A DNA stretch of 64,000 nucleotides from Blautia faecicola (GTDB taxonomy: Bacteria > Bacillota > Clostridia > Lachnospirales > Lachnospiraceae). The position numbers and the translations under genes are program-made. Below the pieces are notes generated by a model. The model searched no databases. It had not been told where the DNA came from and saw only the letters and a program-made list of their open reading frames with translations. Positions 17,621-25,861 of the stretch are shown one piece after another. The stretch is taken from assembly GCF_004123145.1 (NCBI RefSeq), contig NZ_SDKC01000001.1, positions 2,513,501-2,577,500 on the forward strand, given 5' to 3'. The stretch's first letter is position 1, and every line of letters starts with the position of its first letter.

Positions 17621-19355
17621 CTTTTTCCTCTTTCTTTAACCATGACGCTAAACTACTTCCTTGCATTTCAAAGAACTCATCATTTGCCTTCGCAATCCTT
17701 TGTGACATATAATCAATATACTGTCTTGTCATTTCTTCATAAGTATGTCCAAGATAATCCCGGATACTTTGCAGTGATACATGACTGTCATAAAACATAG
17801 TTGCTACTGTATGTCGATAATCGTGTGATTGAAATAAATATTCTCCATTTGCAATCTTATTTTCCCGGCACGCTTCTATCATCTGAGTTCGGAATGTACC
17901 ATATAGGCAAGCACCACCTCTGCTATTTTTAAAAATGAATTCTTCAGGCTGAATTTCATGTTTTTTCAAGTATACTTTCATAATCCGATAAAGTGCCTGT
18001 GGGATTGGAATCCTTTTATAATTCTTCATTTTGACCTGATACACCTGAATCCAATAATCCTCGCCCTGCTGATAATAAGCATTTCCTTTCAATGTACACA
18101 CTTCGCTTGCCCGTAATCCTAGACACCACAGATGTAAGAACATACATCGTAATCGCTCTGGAAAAAGATATAATTTTTTCAAAATTTCCATATATACTGT
18201 TTCCTCAACGCTACGATCATGATGTACTACTACTTCTTTTTGTTGGAAATATTCAATTCGGAATGGCATTCTTGTAATATACTGTTTAACTTCCATGAAT
18301 TTATAAAAATGACCGATACCGAAAATTCTTTCATTAAATCCCTTTGCCTGTATTCCCCGTTCTCGCAAGCCGTCTGCATACTTTTTTACTTCTACGACAG
18401 TTGCATGAATCGCCAGTATCTTTTCTTGTTCCAGCAGTTCAATAAAATTTCTAATACATACAAATCTTCGTACAATCGTGCTGACTGCCTGTCCAGTAAT
18501 TCCCAGTTCATATTTCATGTATGCCTGTAAAATTTCTCGATTCTGTATTTCCTTGACTTCCATAAAAGAAATGCTAATTAAGGATTTACTTTCGTCTATT
18601 CGATGTTTTCCAAGATGTAATCGTTCCAGATACCATACATTTGCTTCCCATTGGATCTGTTCCTGCTGCATAAACGCATCTCTTCTGCATTCACCTAAAA
18701 TACTTCGTTGACTCGTTTCGGGAAAATTCTTTAAAATAGTTTCCACTTGTTCCATTTCCAGCAATCCAACATCCGTAATATTTAACTGAACACAAGAATC
18801 ATAAAGAAGTTTTAAAGATTTTAACCTGACATTTCTATAAGCCTTAGACATTGAAGTATTTGCAATGATACGACTCAACGTATAAAAAATTTGTTTCTTT
18901 AAAACTTCTGAACAATTTTGTGTAAAATCCCACACCAATAGGTTTGTTTTATAAGAAGTTTCAAAAGTCTCAGCTATTTTCTTTTCCGGATAATACTTCA
19001 GAAAATAAATTTTATTTTGATATTTCCATTCATATATCCGCTTTCCATTTAGCGTCTGCATCTGTTGATAGATATGTTGTTGTTTTACCGTATCATATAT
19101 TTTCAAATAGAAAGATACAATTTGTGATCGTATCTGTCCTCTTAAATATTGTTCATACGAATTTCGCAAAGGATAATCCATTTCTTCCAGATGCCAGATT
19201 TTTCTATCCGCCAAGAACTTTTTCAATTTGTTAATTCTTGAATCACTTTTTATTCCAAGTGCATCAATTTCTGAATATAGTTCCTGCTTTTTCTTCTCAA
19301 TATCTACTTCAGATTCTGTTATGCGTTCTGCCTGTTGCAATAAATATATAGGTAT
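17610..19355 (-). CDS. Tyrosine recombinase (TnpB-like)
   Basis: A recombinase of about 580 residues. The catalytic domain near the end shows R (LWCLGLRASEVC), HxxR (HDYRHTVATMF), H (YLGHTYEEM) and Tyr (TRQYIDYM). The conventional start is TTG 19340, but that is 22 nt from the ribosome site. GGGAGGT (19363-19369) sits 7 nt from an in-frame AUA at 19355, and upstream of that the frame is closed by TGA. AUA therefore appears to replace the expected AUG. The stop overlaps the third recombinase's start by 11 bp. Second gene of a three-recombinase cassette. Confidence 0.83.
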   Translation of the reverse strand: MPIYLLQQAERITESEVDIEKKKQELYSEIDALGIKSDSRINKLKKFLADRKIWHLEEMDYPLRNSYEQYLRGQIRSQIVSFYLKIYDTVKQQHIYQQMQTLNGKRIYEWKYQNKIYFLKYYPEKKIAETFETSYKTNLLVWDFTQNCSEVLKKQIFYTLSRIIANTSMSKAYRNVRLKSLKLLYDSCVQLNITDVGLLEMEQVETILKNFPETSQRSILGECRRDAFMQQEQIQWEANVWYLERLHLGKHRIDESKSLISISFMEVKEIQNREILQAYMKYELGITGQAVSTIVRRFVCIRNFIELLEQEKILAIHATVVEVKKYADGLRERGIQAKGFNERIFGIGHFYKFMEVKQYITRMPFRIEYFQQKEVVVHHDRSVEETVYMEILKKLYLFPERLRCMFLHLWCLGLRASEVCTLKGNAYYQQGEDYWIQVYQVKMKNYKRIPIPQALYRIMKVYLKKHEIQPEEFIFKNSRGGACLYGTFRTQMIEACRENKIANGEYLFQSHDYRHTVATMFYDSHVSLQSIRDYLGHTYEEMTRQYIDYMSQRIAKANDEFFEMQGSSLASWLKKEEKDGK

Positions 19356-19368
19356 TTCTCACACCTCC

Positions 19369-20493
19369 CTACTCCAGCAGACGTTCCGCCCCATAAATAG
19401 CAGTGTGTTGTGCATAAAACTCATTACTTGCTTCTATCAGTTCATCATCCAGCCAGTCCAGATACTTTATAGTCGTATCCAAATGTTTATGCCCCAATGC
19501 CTGACTGATCATCTCCAGTTCCCATCCTGCCTGCTTTCGCATATTTGCAAAATAGTGACGTAACATGTGGGGTGTGATTTTAACTCCCGTTTTCTTTTCC
19601 ATTCGGTCCAACATATCATATACACTGTCCACTCTTAATGGCTTTCCAATGTTCTCACCCATGATATTCACAAACAGGTAATCCTGATGTTGCAGAATTT
19701 TCCGATATTTTGCCAGATAATCCATGAGAAATTCAAACGTATCATTACTTATCTTGGCACTTCTGTATTCCGCATTTTTGGCTCTTGCTTCATTTTCATT
19801 ATCTTCCCGGAAGCATACCCTTATCATGTGATTCCTATAATCAATATCTTTGACATATTTTACTCCCAGTAGTTCCCCGATTCTGTATCCGGTTTCTGCT
19901 AACATAAGCAGCAGAAGCTGATCTCTTCGGTTCGTACAGGCCTGTAAAATTGTAATAATCTGATTTTCTTTTGCTGTTCTCCCACGATGTTCCTCTTCCT
20001 TCAGATAGGCTTTAAAAGAATGATTCCGCAGTACCTTTTTTACTCCCACCTGATTAACCGCTATAATCTGGTTATACGATAAGGTTTTGAGACTTCCGTA
20101 CTGTTCATATTCTGCCTCTATAAATAAATAGAACCTGAACACATCTTTTAAGTATGCGTTGCAGGTTCCTTCATTCGGACACTTCTTTTCTCCAGACGTT
20201 TGCTCTGTATGGTTTCCGGCTTTAAGCCAGTATAAAAATTCCACAAAGTATTCTGTCTGTTTTTCATAATCTAACTGATAGACTTCTGTGAGTTCCATTT
20301 CTTTCTCTGCCATATATTTCATATAATAGCAGATTGAAAATGCTGTGCGTTTCACTGTATTTGGTGAACGTTTACATTTAATCTTATGCATTAGATATTT
20401 ACTTGGCAGTTCTTCAATGCTCATTGTTTCCAGATTTCTGATGAAAAAATATTTTTCTGTTCCATCTTTTATCGTTTCCACCTTGTATATCAT
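19369..20493 (-). CDS. tnpA: Tyrosine recombinase (TnpA-like)
   Basis: A 374-residue site-specific recombinase. An N-terminal SAM-like domain (residues 70-150) precedes a catalytic domain with R (LAETGYRIGELLG), K/beta-hairpin region, HxxR (ITPHMLRHYFANM), H (ALGHKHLDTT) and Tyr (TIKYLDWL). ATG 20493 has AAAGGAGG 7 nt upstream; the longer frame to 20535 is unlikely. First gene of the Tn554-like cassette. It begins about 155 bp beyond the end of the helicase gene. Confidence 0.9.
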   Translation of the reverse strand: MIYKVETIKDGTEKYFFIRNLETMSIEELPSKYLMHKIKCKRSPNTVKRTAFSICYYMKYMAEKEMELTEVYQLDYEKQTEYFVEFLYWLKAGNHTEQTSGEKKCPNEGTCNAYLKDVFRFYLFIEAEYEQYGSLKTLSYNQIIAVNQVGVKKVLRNHSFKAYLKEEEHRGRTAKENQIITILQACTNRRDQLLLLMLAETGYRIGELLGVKYVKDIDYRNHMIRVCFREDNENEARAKNAEYRSAKISNDTFEFLMDYLAKYRKILQHQDYLFVNIMGENIGKPLRVDSVYDMLDRMEKKTGVKITPHMLRHYFANMRKQAGWELEMISQALGHKHLDTTIKYLDWLDDELIEASNEFYAQHTAIYGAERLLE

Positions 20494-20648
20494 AAGCTGC
20501 CTCCTTTCCTCTAACGCTATACACAGTATACCCACTTCATGCCGAAATAGCTATTCATCAATACCAACAATCCCACCGAAAACGCCCTTGAAATACCACC
20601 AAACTTTTCGTGCAAAATCTGCTTTTTCTGTAGCAGAACCACGAACGA

Positions 20649-22616
20649 TTACAGGTAGTATTCCACGCCTTTCCGGTTTCGGATAAAGTGCTGGACATCC
20701 TTGATATCTTTTGCCATCTTGCAACTCGGAAGCGCACACATCACTTCCTCATGATACCTGCCACCTTCTCCTGCACGCTCGTCTAAAATGGACACGACAC
20801 AAGTATCTGTCTCGGTGCGGAGCGCCCGTCCGAATCCCTGTCTTAGTTTTTTCTGCATGTCTGGAACAATCACTGCCTGAATATAATCTTTCAGGCTGGC
20901 ATATTCCTTCTTCTGTGCTTCGCTGATGGGATCAGGAACAGCAAAGGGCAGTTTTACTATAATCAGCGAAGATACCATATCTCCAGGGAAGTCTACTCCT
21001 TCCCAACAGGAGCCGGCTGCAAAAAGGACAGCATTGTCCATCTGTTTAAATCTTGTGATCTCTTCCGGTGAATGTCTCCACACCTCTATCATCGGGAACG
21101 GAATTTCATCCCTTAACATCTGGTAAACGTTTCCCATCAAATGATAAGATGTGAACAGCACCAGCGTATGCCCGTAAGTCGAACAGATCAGTGAATGGAT
21201 ATGGCCTGCTATCATCTCTGCCTCTTCCTGACTTCCTCTTCTGCATGTCTTCAAATTCTTGGGCAGATATAAAAGACAGTTCTTCTGATATTCAAACGGG
21301 GAGTCTGCCACATATTCACGGACTCTCCGCACTCTCTGTAATCCTGTCATTTTCCGAATGTGGGAAAATCCCTGTCCGGTTTTTAAAGTTCCGCTTGTAA
21401 GAATCGCTCCCATTCCTCTGCTCCATAACATCTGGTCCAGATACTGTGGAATCCGTCTGCTGGATGCACACAATATAATCCGGTGGTCATGGTCCTGCTT
21501 CAGATGCAACACATACTTCTTATCCTGATGGAAAAAGCATTCCAGCACACTTTTGGTTTCTTCCAGCTTGTTTCTGATCCACTTTGGAATCTTCTTTTCT
21601 AATTTTTCTATGATCTTATTCATGGTCTGTATCCCCTCATATAAATACATTGCACACTCTTCTGTCATGTGGAATTCTTCTTTTATCCCATATCTGGTTC
21701 TGTGGTTTTCTCCTATGATGTCCAGCACCATACGGATCGTCCCGGACAGTTTTCTTATCTCCGGGCCTTGGTACTCTTTCCCAAGATAAAAGCAGATTTC
21801 TCGGATATCGTCATAACAGAGGCTCTTCCCGAACATCTGCTTTGCCGCATCCGGCAGCTTATGTGCTTCATCGACAATCAATGCCCGGTAGTCTTTTAAT
21901 AACGGGCGGTAATCCTGCAGCCTGTGATAACCATCAGCCAGCAGATAATTGTGATTACAGATCTGAATGAACATTTCATGATCTCTGGAACGCTCCAGAT
22001 ACTGCTGATACCTGCATGAGCCTCTTTTCGGGCAGTCTCCCGAACAGAACTTCGGTACACTCACCATCCTTCTGTCAAACCCACTTAAGTTGGACACTTC
22101 GTCCATATCATAATGTTCTTTCAACGACAGCAGAGCTTCTTTCTGCAACGCATTTTTGTGTTTTTCTTCGATTGCAACGATTCGTTGCTCCAACCTCTCA
22201 TCGCAGACAAAATGCTCTTTCCCTTTTCGTATCACAGCTTTAATAGGGGCCTGAATCGTCCCGTTCTCCTGAAGAATCCGGTAGAGAAAAGGAATATATT
22301 CTGTAAGAATTGCTTTCTGGAGTGCAATGCTGGAAGTGGATATCACGACCGGACGCTGCTCATAAGGGGAACATCCTTCTGCAAGGAGGGAATATTTTCT
22401 CATCAGAACACAGGCTACCAGATAAGCATACGTCTTGCCGATACCGACACCCGCGTCACACAGTGCTATGTTTCTTCCCAGCAGGTTATCCAGCATTTCG
22501 TGGCATAACATAATCTGTTCTTCCCTTACTGCCATTCCATGCTCCGGGAACAGTACCCGAAAGATCGTATCAATTTCACGATGCGCTCTTTTTAAATATT
22601 CTTTTGTGTAATACAT
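20649..22616 (-). CDS. DinG/XPD-type DNA helicase of the conjugative element
   Basis: A 655-residue superfamily 2 helicase. Motif I is LCDAGVGIGKTYAYL (near residue 60), motif II is VDEAHKL (near 240), and the C-terminal RecA lobe has FAAGSCWEGVDFPGD and the arginine finger QGFGRALR. Cysteines in FCSGDCPKRGSC plus an upstream Cys fit the Fe-S cluster of DinG/XPD proteins. A 5'-3' helicase on single-stranded or R-loop DNA would fit transfer or replication of the element. ATG 22616 has only a weak ribosome site. A 0.5-kb apparently non-coding region lies upstream. Confidence 0.9.
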   Translation of the reverse strand: MYYTKEYLKRAHREIDTIFRVLFPEHGMAVREEQIMLCHEMLDNLLGRNIALCDAGVGIGKTYAYLVACVLMRKYSLLAEGCSPYEQRPVVISTSSIALQKAILTEYIPFLYRILQENGTIQAPIKAVIRKGKEHFVCDERLEQRIVAIEEKHKNALQKEALLSLKEHYDMDEVSNLSGFDRRMVSVPKFCSGDCPKRGSCRYQQYLERSRDHEMFIQICNHNYLLADGYHRLQDYRPLLKDYRALIVDEAHKLPDAAKQMFGKSLCYDDIREICFYLGKEYQGPEIRKLSGTIRMVLDIIGENHRTRYGIKEEFHMTEECAMYLYEGIQTMNKIIEKLEKKIPKWIRNKLEETKSVLECFFHQDKKYVLHLKQDHDHRIILCASSRRIPQYLDQMLWSRGMGAILTSGTLKTGQGFSHIRKMTGLQRVRRVREYVADSPFEYQKNCLLYLPKNLKTCRRGSQEEAEMIAGHIHSLICSTYGHTLVLFTSYHLMGNVYQMLRDEIPFPMIEVWRHSPEEITRFKQMDNAVLFAAGSCWEGVDFPGDMVSSLIIVKLPFAVPDPISEAQKKEYASLKDYIQAVIVPDMQKKLRQGFGRALRTETDTCVVSILDERAGEGGRYHEEVMCALPSCKMAKDIKDVQHFIRNRKGVEYYL

Positions 22617-22639
22617 AATTTGTTACCTGATATGCGTGC

Positions 22640-23150
22640 TGATACCACATCAATACGGCTGTAAAGGATTTCTCCCTACAGCCGCATGTATCTGATATCA
22701 ACGACACATTCTTCCTTGATTTCTTATACTTTTGTTTTTTGGCGTTGTATTTGTCCTCGACTCCCCCATTGCCTTACGGGAACATTACAGGCGGATGCTT
22801 GGCATTGCACCGCTCATGGATTTTCTAAAGGTCTTGCTGATTACAACCCAAAGTCCATCCTCTGCTCACTGGCAGTTCCTATGTATCATTATCCCCTCGT
22901 AAGTGATCCTCGCAAAAGACCGCCACGATCCTGTTTCAGTTAAAGATGATTCGCTCGAAACGAAAACGCCACAAAAGAACTCTGCCTCTCACTTTCTGGT
23001 CTAATTTCTTCCATGCCCTTTTCATCTGTCCTCGCGTCTTCCTGCCACGCTTCTACTTACGGGAACGTACCTGTAATGCTGGTATGAGGTTGTCAAAGTA
23101 CACTGGCAAAATTTACCTGCCTATTAAATAGCCGACGAAAAACGCCATAA
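22640..23150 (-). ncRNA. Candidate structured RNA between sigma and helicase genes
   Basis: More than 500 bp without a convincing gene on either strand, but with structure. CATTACAGG (22783-22791) and CCTGTAATG (23070-23078) can pair over 280 nt. CTTACGGGAAC occurs at 22773 and again at 23056, each preceded by a TCCTCG motif. GCGG/CCGC and ATGC/GCAT nest near 22791-22813. CGGCTGTA/TACAGCCG (22656-22684) forms a hairpin just upstream of the helicase. The strand is assumed from the flanking genes. I cannot assign an Rfam class; a long leader or phage/ICE-type large RNA are options. Confidence 0.45.
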
Positions 23151-23585
23151 TTATTCAATTTTTGATAAATTTTTTAATTTTTTTCTCAAACGGTTTCTTT
23201 TGGTATAAATCGTCTGTTCTGCCATTCCCATAATCTTAGCAACTTCTCTTCCAGAATATCCCCATGTACTGAGTAAGAGGATTTCCAGTGTCTGATGCTC
23301 CGTTTCTTTCAATAGTTCATAGATTCGCTTATCACCTATGTGATCCAGAAGCTCCTTTACATCCCTTGCAAACAGCTCGCTGTCCTTTTCTTTTATGGAA
23401 TCCATATCCTGCATCGTTTCATCCAGATGTTCCCGGTATCTGCGCTCTTCCAGAAAGTCTTCCCTGTCCATCTGGCGCAGCTTTTGGATCTTCTCTTCTT
23501 CCATTCCCAGTTCACGCAATTTCTTTTCTTCCTGTTCTTTCCAATAATTCCACTTTCGTTCTTCACTTGTCTTGTTATAAGCCAT
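23151..23585 (-). CDS. Element-encoded sigma-70-like factor
   Basis: A 144-residue protein. The first 80 residues are a charged helical domain (NYWKEQEEKKLRELGMEEE), and the last 55 form a region-4-type helix-turn-helix (STWGYSGREVAKIMGMAEQ, then TIYTKRNRLRKKL). Small sigma-like proteins of this kind are common in Firmicutes conjugative elements and are presumed to drive element genes. No region 2 is obvious, so it could be an accessory or positive control factor. GGAGG precedes ATG 23585 but lies inside a strong hairpin. Confidence 0.75.
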   Translation of the reverse strand: MAYNKTSEERKWNYWKEQEEKKLRELGMEEEKIQKLRQMDREDFLEERRYREHLDETMQDMDSIKEKDSELFARDVKELLDHIGDKRIYELLKETEHQTLEILLLSTWGYSGREVAKIMGMAEQTIYTKRNRLRKKLKNLSKIE

Positions 23586-23594
23586 TTATCTTTC

Positions 23595-23631
23595 CTCCGA
23601 TCTGATTTTTGATATAGAAATCAAATCGGAG
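23595..23631 (-). promoter_or_regulatory. Leader hairpin sequestering the sigma gene ribosome site
   Basis: Arms 23618-23631 and 23595-23608 pair over 14 bp with a 9-nt loop. In the minus-strand transcript the only non-Watson-Crick pair is U-G, whereas the other strand would have an A-C mismatch, favouring an RNA function. The 3' arm includes GGAG of the Shine-Dalgarno. Expected to block translation when folded. Confidence 0.65.
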
Positions 23632-23680
23632 CATGGCGGTGACCGGATAGGTACGTTATAATGTTCGAAAAATGTCGAAG

Positions 23681-23719
23681 AAAAAAATGCTGCAACCTCT
23701 TCGATTACAGCACTTTTTT
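23681..23719. terminator. Bidirectional terminator-like hairpin
   Basis: TGCTG (23688-23692) pairs with CAGCA (23708-23712), with partial extension. Seven T follow on the minus strand and six on the plus strand. Confidence 0.55.
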
Positions 23720-23861
23720 CCATCTTACGTGAATATTTCTTGTTGGTTCATAGGAGATTCCTTCTTTTTCTCATAATGAATAAAAGACTCTTGTCATCCA
23801 TTATTTATTATAATTTTTCTACTATTACAATAGCTTTTTTAACAAGTTTTCTTGTCTTGGA

Positions 23862-23903
23862 GTTTAAAAGAAAGCTACCAGTTTTTTTCCTCTGATAGCT
23901 TTC
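23862..23903 (-). terminator. Terminator of the lipoprotein gene
   Basis: GAAAGCTATCAG pairs with CTGGTAGCTTTC (12 bp, one wobble), followed by TTTT on the minus strand, 10 bp after the lipoprotein stop. Confidence 0.85.
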
Positions 23904-23912
23904 CATTCATTC

Positions 23913-24539
23913 TTATTCTGTTGGGAACATCGCTGCTTCCAACTTATTCATCTCTGTATCCAAAAGACCATATTTTCCTGAGTTATCTTTTTCCACGGAT
24001 ACGTTTACAGTAACAGCTTTTCCATATCTGTTCTTTTCAAGACTCTTCTGGACACTTTCTGTTAATACAGCTGCAAAGACTTCCGGATCATTTCCATCCA
24101 ATCCCTGCTTTATTTTTTCATTGCTTACCTCTGTAGAGCTTTGTTGCAATGTCTGAAATACATTGGATGGTTCAACTTGTACACTTACTGTATAGACTCC
24201 ATCCTCTTCTTTCACATCTTGTACTTTGTATTTTGCCAGTTTCTTTACTTCTGTCAGTTTTTCCGCATAATCAGCAATTCCTTTATCCGTAATGTTATCG
24301 GAATCATCAAATTGCTGTTGGATACTCTCATTAAAATCCTCTTCGATTTCTTTCTTGGCATCTTTTTCCGAGATTTCTAACAGATTCGCATAGTCCTTAT
24401 ATTCTCCATGATAGTGTGCATCAAGAGAACTTTGGACGTAGGATTTGGCATCAAAGTCTGGTTGTCTGGAGCAAGCTGATAACAATATACATACTATAAT
24501 TCCTATACTTATGCACAAAACACAATTCTTCTTTTGCAT
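23913..24539 (-). CDS. Secreted lipoprotein of unknown function
   Basis: A 208-residue protein with an N-terminal lipoprotein signal: a hydrophobic stretch followed by LLSAC, with C23 as the lipidated residue. The mature part is helical and acidic (DAKKEIEEDFNESIQQQFDD) with a C-terminal beta-rich segment (VTVNVSVEKD), resembling DUF5105-like lipoproteins. It is the last gene of the RHS/immunity cluster and is followed by a strong terminator. It could be an outer-face immunity or adaptor protein for the RHS toxin, but that is only a positional guess. Confidence 0.8.
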   Translation of the reverse strand: MQKKNCVLCISIGIIVCILLSACSRQPDFDAKSYVQSSLDAHYHGEYKDYANLLEISEKDAKKEIEEDFNESIQQQFDDSDNITDKGIADYAEKLTEVKKLAKYKVQDVKEEDGVYTVSVQVEPSNVFQTLQQSSTEVSNEKIKQGLDGNDPEVFAAVLTESVQKSLEKNRYGKAVTVNVSVEKDNSGKYGLLDTEMNKLEAAMFPTE

Positions 24540-24556
24540 ATTCTCTCCTTCACGCT

Positions 24557-25417
24557 TTATTTATCTTCAATTTTTATCGAAAATAACATTTTTAAATACT
24601 GTTCTATTGACTCCTTTTGAACTTTTCTTTCAATATTATATGGAATGCACATAAAAAACTCCACATAACCATTATCAATAAAACTCAGCAATACTTCTCC
24701 ATTTTCTGTTAAAAAATGTACATATTTTTTATTACATTTACTTTCAAATTTAATATTCGACATTTGCTTGTATATTTTTTTGTAATGATTTTTTATGCTT
24801 ACTTCATCTGTACAATCAGTTCCATCACCTATCAAAAAAGAAATATACAACTTATCATAATCTTCATTTCTATATGTCATATAAGAATCTGTATGACCAT
24901 CACCAATATTTTTATAATGCTCATTTGGAATCGAATAACTAATTATTTTCCCCTCTAATGTTTCAAATCTTTCTGTTTCATCAATTCTAATTTCACATGG
25001 TTCAAACATTTTTTTTATAAACAAGCCCAATTCATAATCCGACATTTCTATAAAATTAATATAATCTTTTTCTTCCGTTTTTCGCGAATATCCCCCTCTA
25101 TTATTCCGTTCCCATCTTCTAATTTCTAATTCATCTCCATTTTGTTTCAAATCAATTCTTTGATAATTCTTGGAAAATGTTGGAAAACTTTTATATTTTG
25201 TTTGTTTCCAAAAATTGTTTAATTGAGATTCGTCTACTTTTGGGGAACTTTCTGCAATTTTTATTCCTTTTCTAATTGCACAGCCTATCTTATCTATTGT
25301 TTCTTCAGCCATAATTTCAATTGTAGGTTCGATAGAAATATAACATCCCATAAACCTTTCAATGGCATTAGGCACAATTAAGAAACCATATTTTTGATTA
25401 TAATATACAGAAATCAT
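24557..25417 (-). CDS. Probable immunity protein for the RHS toxin (CdiI-like)
   Basis: A 286-residue soluble protein. The first 150 residues (GFLIVPNAIERF, SQLNNFWKQTKYKSFPTF, then EMSDYELGLFIKKMFEPCE) show the pattern of CdiI-type contact-dependent inhibition immunity proteins. The rest (YDKLYISFLIGD, then NGYVEFFMCIPYN) is an extra domain I do not recognise. It starts 67 bp downstream of the toxin domain, separated from it by a 13-bp perfect hairpin. Unlike the toxin gene it is intact. Composition is AT-rich relative to the transfer genes, as is usual for exchanged toxin/immunity cassettes. Confidence 0.65.
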   Translation of the reverse strand: MISVYYNQKYGFLIVPNAIERFMGCYISIEPTIEIMAEETIDKIGCAIRKGIKIAESSPKVDESQLNNFWKQTKYKSFPTFSKNYQRIDLKQNGDELEIRRWERNNRGGYSRKTEEKDYINFIEMSDYELGLFIKKMFEPCEIRIDETERFETLEGKIISYSIPNEHYKNIGDGHTDSYMTYRNEDYDKLYISFLIGDGTDCTDEVSIKNHYKKIYKQMSNIKFESKCNKKYVHFLTENGEVLLSFIDNGYVEFFMCIPYNIERKVQKESIEQYLKMLFSIKIEDK

Positions 25418-25439
25418 ATCCGTTTTCTCCTCTCTATTA

Positions 25440-25468
25440 CTTAAGGGGAATAAAATATTCCCCTTAAG
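25440..25468. terminator. Hairpin between toxin and immunity gene
   Basis: CTTAAGGGGAATA and TATTCCCCTTAAG form a 13-bp perfect stem with a 3-nt loop. No T tract follows on the minus strand, so it may be an attenuator or mRNA stability element that sets toxin/immunity ratio. Confidence 0.5.
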
Positions 25469-25483
25469 CTATTTACTTTGCTA

Positions 25484-25861
25484 TTATTTTCCTACTGTAA
25501 TAATGAGTTTAACACCTTTATCAATACCATGTTTTGTAGCATTATTAACTGCATTTATCTGAGCTTCGCTTAATGTTACATTTGGAACAACTACTTGTAA
25601 TTGTCTACCCACTATTTCTTCCGCATTAACAAATTTACCATTAAATGTTTCTCCTATAAATCCTGAAACTTTATTAATGTCCTTGACAATTACCTTTTCC
25701 AATTTATTACCATTTTGATAAGTCTTTGCACCTAAGTCTCGGCTTTTAACACTAGTCACAACACCATTTTCTACTTTATCTATGGTCGGGAAATTGTGTC
25801 CCAAGTTATTTCCCATAGCTTTGTCAATAATATCTCCTCGCTCTAATGGTGGTTTTCCCAA
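25484..25861 (-). pseudogene. RHS toxin C-terminal domain (CdiA-CT nuclease-like), out of frame
   Basis: A 125-codon frame starting PPLERGDIIDKAMGNNLG, then FPTIDKVENGVVTSVKSRDL and VVVPNVTLSEAQINAVNNA. It matches the PD-(D/E)xK-like endonuclease toxin domain found at CdiA and RHS C-termini; the Asp in FPTID and Lys in TSVKS are likely catalytic. It is -1 relative to the RHS frame: the RHS ends TWENHH at 25843, while one extra A in GGGAAAACC would give TWEKPPLERGD. Its own TTG start lacks a properly spaced ribosome site, so no toxin should be made from this sequence. Confidence 0.75.

Noticed and set aside
20551-20739. Minus-strand frame ending near 20551, overlapping the helicase end
   Set aside because: Overlaps the helicase gene in another frame, with no start signal or recognisable domain.
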